64,000 bases of DNA, from positions 46,872-110,871 of the forward strand of contig NZ_JAJOMA010000024.1 of NCBI RefSeq assembly GCF_021129235.1, given 5' to 3'. Each line of letters begins with the position of its first letter. Position 1 is the stretch's first letter. Origin of the DNA: Kineosporia mesophila (GTDB taxonomy: Bacteria; Actinomycetota; Actinomycetes; Actinomycetales; Kineosporiaceae). The translations under genes and the position numbers were made by a program. Below the pieces are notes generated by a model. That model was not told the origin of the DNA. It saw nothing but the letters and a program-made list of their open reading frames with translations, and did not search any database. Below, piece by piece: positions 61,218 to 64,000 of this stretch.

Positions 61218-61832
61218 CTACCGGACGACGGCCAGCACGGCGTCGCGGACGGCGGGGGCCAGGCGGTCGGCGTCGAGATGGGGGTCATGCACCCGCCGCA
61301 GGATGATGCCTTCGACCAGGCTGAAGACCACCTCGGTCAGGGTGCCGAGATCGGTTTCGGTGCGGCCGTTCTCAGTCAGAGCCTCGCCGACCAGGGTGCG
61401 GTAGACCAGGAACAGCTCGTGCGAGTGGGCGGCCATCCCGGCGGCCAGGCCCTCGCGGCGCACCTCCGGCAGGTAGCCGAGCAGGGCGACGTTCCAGGAG
61501 CCGGTGCAGAGCATGCGCACGTCGAACTCGACGAGTTGACCCAGCCGGTCGCCGGCGGTCAGGGCCTTGTCGGCGTGCAGGGCCTCGAAACGCTCCACGG
61601 TGGGGCGGAACGTCTGAAGTTCCACCTCGATGAGGATGTCGGCCTTCACCGCGAAATGCGAATACAAAGAGGGCTGCTTGATGCCGACGCGGTCGGCGAT
61701 GTCGCGCGTGGTGGTGGCGGCGTAGCCGCGGGTGCTGAAGAGCTCGGTCGCGGCCTCGACGATGCGCTGGCGGGCCGAACTACGGGGGTGGCTCTCGGAC
61801 CGCTCGGCCGGGGCGTCCACGGTCTCGGACAT
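61218..61832 (-). CDS. TetR-family transcriptional regulator
   Basis: A 204-residue protein: TetR helix-turn-helix in residues 22-66 (RIVEAATELFSTRGYAATTT, RDIADRVGIKQPSLYSHF) and a helical ligand domain. It is downstream of and probably co-transcribed with the SnoaL-like gene on the same strand (52-base gap). Ligand and targets are unknown. Confidence 0.9.
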   Translation of the reverse strand: MSETVDAPAERSESHPRSSARQRIVEAATELFSTRGYAATTTRDIADRVGIKQPSLYSHFAVKADILIEVELQTFRPTVERFEALHADKALTAGDRLGQLVEFDVRMLCTGSWNVALLGYLPEVRREGLAAGMAAHSHELFLVYRTLVGEALTENGRTETDLGTLTEVVFSLVEGIILRRVHDPHLDADRLAPAVRDAVLAVVR

Positions 61833-61884
61833 TCACCCAGTCTGCCCGGTATGGGGTCCGAAATCCAGTGTCGGCACTACGGAA

Positions 61885-62307
61885 TCACTCGCCCCAGCCA
61901 GCCGGTGCGGCGATGCTCTCGCCGAACACGGTGTTGTAGTACTCGCGGTGTTCCTCGCACAGGCCCTCGTCGGTGAAACGGAGCACGAGACATCCGGGAA
62001 AAGTCACCAGGTCGTTCGGGGCAGCCGGGTTCCAGGCCGGATCGCGCAGGGTGGCCCACATTTCGACGAAGGTGCGCCGGCCCTGGCTGATCGGGGTGCC
62101 GAACCGCAGATCGAGCTCGGAGAAGGTGTCGGTGGCGCGCTTCCAGTGGGCGGCAATCTCGTCGTGCCCGCGGTGCGGCGCCTTCGTGGGGGAGTAGTAG
62201 TACGCGGCGCCGGGGGTGAACAGTTTCACGACGTTCGCGGAACTCCTCGCGCGCCAGGCAGAAGCGTATCTCTCGATCCATTCCGTGCGGTTCATGGGGT
62301 CATGCAA
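61885..62307 (-). CDS. SnoaL-like/NTF2-fold protein
   Basis: A 140-residue protein with an NTF2-like fold: WIERYASAWRARSSANVVKL, AAYYYSPTKAPHRGHDEIAA, FVEMWATLRDP, LVLRFTDEGLCEEHREYYN. The HxxH/E positions in the pocket suggest an isomerase, cyclase or ligand-binding role. ATG at 62307 (or 62295) starts it. First gene of a unit with the TetR gene. Confidence 0.78.
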   Translation of the reverse strand: MHDPMNRTEWIERYASAWRARSSANVVKLFTPGAAYYYSPTKAPHRGHDEIAAHWKRATDTFSELDLRFGTPISQGRRTFVEMWATLRDPAWNPAAPNDLVTFPGCLVLRFTDEGLCEEHREYYNTVFGESIAAPAGWGE

Positions 62308-62468
62308 TCACCCGTATGTAACAGGCTCTGGTCCGGGTGGGTGACGATGCGCCGGGAAGGGTCGTCACTCTCACGGCCTCATTACACAGAGTATATCTCT
62401 GTGTACGCTCAGGTAACTCGCTCACCCCGGTTCAATCCGGGCGCACCAGTTGGCAGGAGCCCACCCTC

Positions 62469-63932
62469 ATGCGTTCTTCACGCGGAACACTGGCCTCAGC
62501 GGCCGCGGCGGCAGTTCTGGTCGCCACGTTCGCGGTCGGCACCCACGCGCCGTCTCCCGGTGCCGTCCACCTGACGACGGGCAGTACTGCCGGTCAGGGC
62601 GAAGACATCGCCGTTCCAGTGGCTTTCATTTCCCAGAAGAGCGCCACCAGTCAAAGCAGCGGATTCTTCTCCGATCTCATCGACGCCTTCCAGAAGGCCA
62701 TGGAGCAGGCGGCCGCCAACGCCGCCGCCCAGGCCGCCGCGCAGCTTCCGGCCCAGGTGACCGGCGTGACCGCGGTCGCGGGGGATTCCCGGGTCAACCT
62801 GACCTGGACCGCGCCGTCCTCGAAGAAGGCCATCACCGGCTACACGATCACCTACAGCGCTCCGGGCCAGGCGGCCCGCACGACGAAGGTCACCGGCACC
62901 ACGGGTTCCCTGACGGGCCTCAGCAACGGCACCGCGTACTCCATCACCGTCACGGCGACCAGCTCGGCCGGCAGCGGCCCGGCGTCGTCCGCCGTCACGT
63001 CGACCCCGTCCACCGTGGCCGCGGCCCCGTCCGGGCTCTCGGCCTCTCCCGGTGACGCCCGGTTCGCGGCGAGCTGGAGCGCGCCGACCCAGACCGGCGG
63101 CGCCCCGATCACCGGGTACGTGCTCACGGCGACCCCGGGCACCGGGGCTGACGTCGTCCGTAAGGTCGACGCCACCACCGCCACGGTGACCGGCCTGACC
63201 AACGGGATCACCTACCGGGTCCGCGTCGCGGCGGTCAACGCCGCGGGCACCGGCTCCACCTCTTCCTCGGTGACGGTCACGCCGCTGACGGTGGCGCAGG
63301 CGCCGTCGAGCCTGGCGGTCGACTCGGGCGACGGTTCGTTCACCGCCACCTGGAACGCCCCGGCCGAGACCGGCGGAGCGCCGGTGACCGGTTACGCGCT
63401 GACGTACGTCACGCCGTCCGGTGCCCCGGTCGTGCAGCCGGTCAGCGGCACCCGGGCGGTCGTGTCCGGCTTGAGCAACGGTGTCGCGTACAAGGTCTCG
63501 GTCGCCGCGATCACCGCGGCCGGCACCGGGGCCAGCTCGGCCGGGGCCTCGGCCCTGCCGCAGGCCCCGGCCCCCGTGGCCCCGGAGGTCACCCCGGCGG
63601 CTCCGACCCCTGCGGCCACCCCCGCGGCCACCCCCGCGGCCACCCCGACCCCGGCGGCTCCGACCGTAGCTCCGACCGTGGACCCGACCCCTGCAGCCAC
63701 CCCTGCAGCCACCCCTGCAGCCACCCCTGCAGCCACCCCTGCAGCCACCCCCCCCCCCGCCGCCCCCACCCCGGACCCCACCCCCCCCACCCCCCCCCCC
63801 CCCCCACCCCCCCCCCCCCCCCCACACCCCCCCCCCGACCACCCGACCCCCCGCGCGGAACCGGCGGCGCGTAGTCGGGGTTGTCCTGGCGGGCCTCCAG
63901 GCCGAACCGCCCACCCGCGAGCGCCGCGATGA
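62469..63932 (+). CDS. Secreted fibronectin type III repeat protein
   Basis: A 487-residue exported protein. Signal peptide (SAAAAAVLVATFAVGTHA), a helical Ala-rich stretch near 70-92, three FN3 domains at about 94-181, 186-273 and 278-364 (each with a W..P...G..I/VTGY pattern), then a long Pro/Ala/Thr tail with ATP-rich repeats. AGGAG lies before ATG 62469. From about 63749 the coding becomes poly-C, so the true C-terminus is doubtful; an LPxTG anchor, if any, is not seen. Confidence 0.8.
   Translation: MRSSRGTLASAAAAAVLVATFAVGTHAPSPGAVHLTTGSTAGQGEDIAVPVAFISQKSATSQSSGFFSDLIDAFQKAMEQAAANAAAQAAAQLPAQVTGVTAVAGDSRVNLTWTAPSSKKAITGYTITYSAPGQAARTTKVTGTTGSLTGLSNGTAYSITVTATSSAGSGPASSAVTSTPSTVAAAPSGLSASPGDARFAASWSAPTQTGGAPITGYVLTATPGTGADVVRKVDATTATVTGLTNGITYRVRVAAVNAAGTGSTSSSVTVTPLTVAQAPSSLAVDSGDGSFTATWNAPAETGGAPVTGYALTYVTPSGAPVVQPVSGTRAVVSGLSNGVAYKVSVAAITAAGTGASSAGASALPQAPAPVAPEVTPAAPTPAATPAATPAATPTPAAPTVAPTVDPTPAATPAATPAATPAATPAATPPPAAPTPDPTPPTPPPPPPPPPPPHPPPDHPTPRAEPAARSRGCPGGPPGRTAHPRAPR
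63749..63838. repeat. C-rich low-complexity tract
   Basis: Nearly pure C with scattered A and G bases, directly after six copies of a CCTGCAGCCACC-like 12-mer (63688-63748). Either a real Pro-rich coding tract or a sequencing/assembly error where two genes meet. Confidence 0.6.
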
Positions 63933-63963
63933 CCAGCACCACGAGCAGCACGACCCGCCGCAT
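63835..63963 (-). CDS. N-terminus of a membrane or secreted protein (uncertain end)
   Basis: On the minus strand ATG 63963 opens MRRVVLLVVLVIAALAGGRF followed by GLEARQDNPDYAPPVPR, a convincing signal anchor and start. The frame then runs into the Gly-coding poly-C tract at 63749-63838, so only the first ~43 residues are supported. It converges on the FN3 gene. Confidence 0.45.
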
Positions 63964-64000
63964 CGGGGTGCGGGAACCCGAACCACCACGCTGGGGACCG

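Overview
The window is high-GC actinobacterial chromosome: strong G/C codon bias, many GTG starts, ATGA/GTGA start-stop overlaps, and actinomycete integrative and conjugative elements (AICEs). Genus cannot be fixed from sequence alone.

Layout. (1) 1-960: host DNA, the tail of one gene, a PEP mutase/isocitrate lyase family gene and a strong terminator hairpin. (2) 967-32491: two AICEs in tandem in one tRNA-Asn gene. Three copies of a 36-bp core taken from the 3' half of tRNA-Asn lie at 967-1002, 22575-22610 and 32456-32491 (the last inside the intact tRNA). The left element (967-22610) carries an A/T-richer DUF262-HEPN-HEPN cassette, a frameshifted XRE-TPR regulator, a GntR regulator with a phased decamer operator, a row of small zinc-ribbon and membrane proteins, a large FtsK/TraB translocase followed by a CTAG-rich tract, a small cytosine methyltransferase-like protein, a prim-pol and an ATPase, a GAACCCCGC iteron array (probable origin), xis and int. 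The right element (22575-32491) has another replication style: YdcF protein, GntR-UTRA repressor, Pra activator, TraSA-type translocase, HUH rolling-circle initiator of RepSA type, xis and int. Integrase, excisionase and left-end arm sequences are related between the two; replication and transfer modules are not. (3) 32500-41350: host genes: secreted repeat protein, beta-hydroxyacid dehydrogenase, membrane-anchored protein, a stand-alone A-T-TE NRPS-like synthetase with an operator-like dyad at its promoter, a TIM-barrel isomerase, and a YgiB/YgiC-like pair (lipoprotein plus glutathionylspermidine-synthase family). (4) 41353-47556: an island between a CAT-anticodon tRNA and a 52-bp direct repeat of its 3' part. 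It has no integrase; it holds a 5'-truncated Rhs gene with HINT and toxin domains, a putative immunity gene, a decayed toxin/immunity module, and two tandem barstar-like genes. (5) 47565-50350: one apparently intact IS3-family element and remnants of others. (6) 50685-64000: ECF sigma factor, response regulator, Smr protein, a 52-bp palindrome, a dipeptide-type ABC transporter operon with two cysteine hydrolases, an 8-bp tandem repeat before an MFS transporter, a SnoaL-like/TetR pair, and an FN3 surface protein running into a low-complexity poly-C end.

How parts work together. In each AICE, Int and Xis move the element in and out of tRNA-Asn, the replication module copies the excised circle, and the FtsK-like protein probably carries double-stranded DNA to a mycelial partner; GntR proteins probably keep this silent. 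The cargo next to the outer att site of the left element looks like a defence or toxin-antitoxin unit. The ABC operon probably imports an amide, peptide or carbamoyl compound that the two hydrolases cut.
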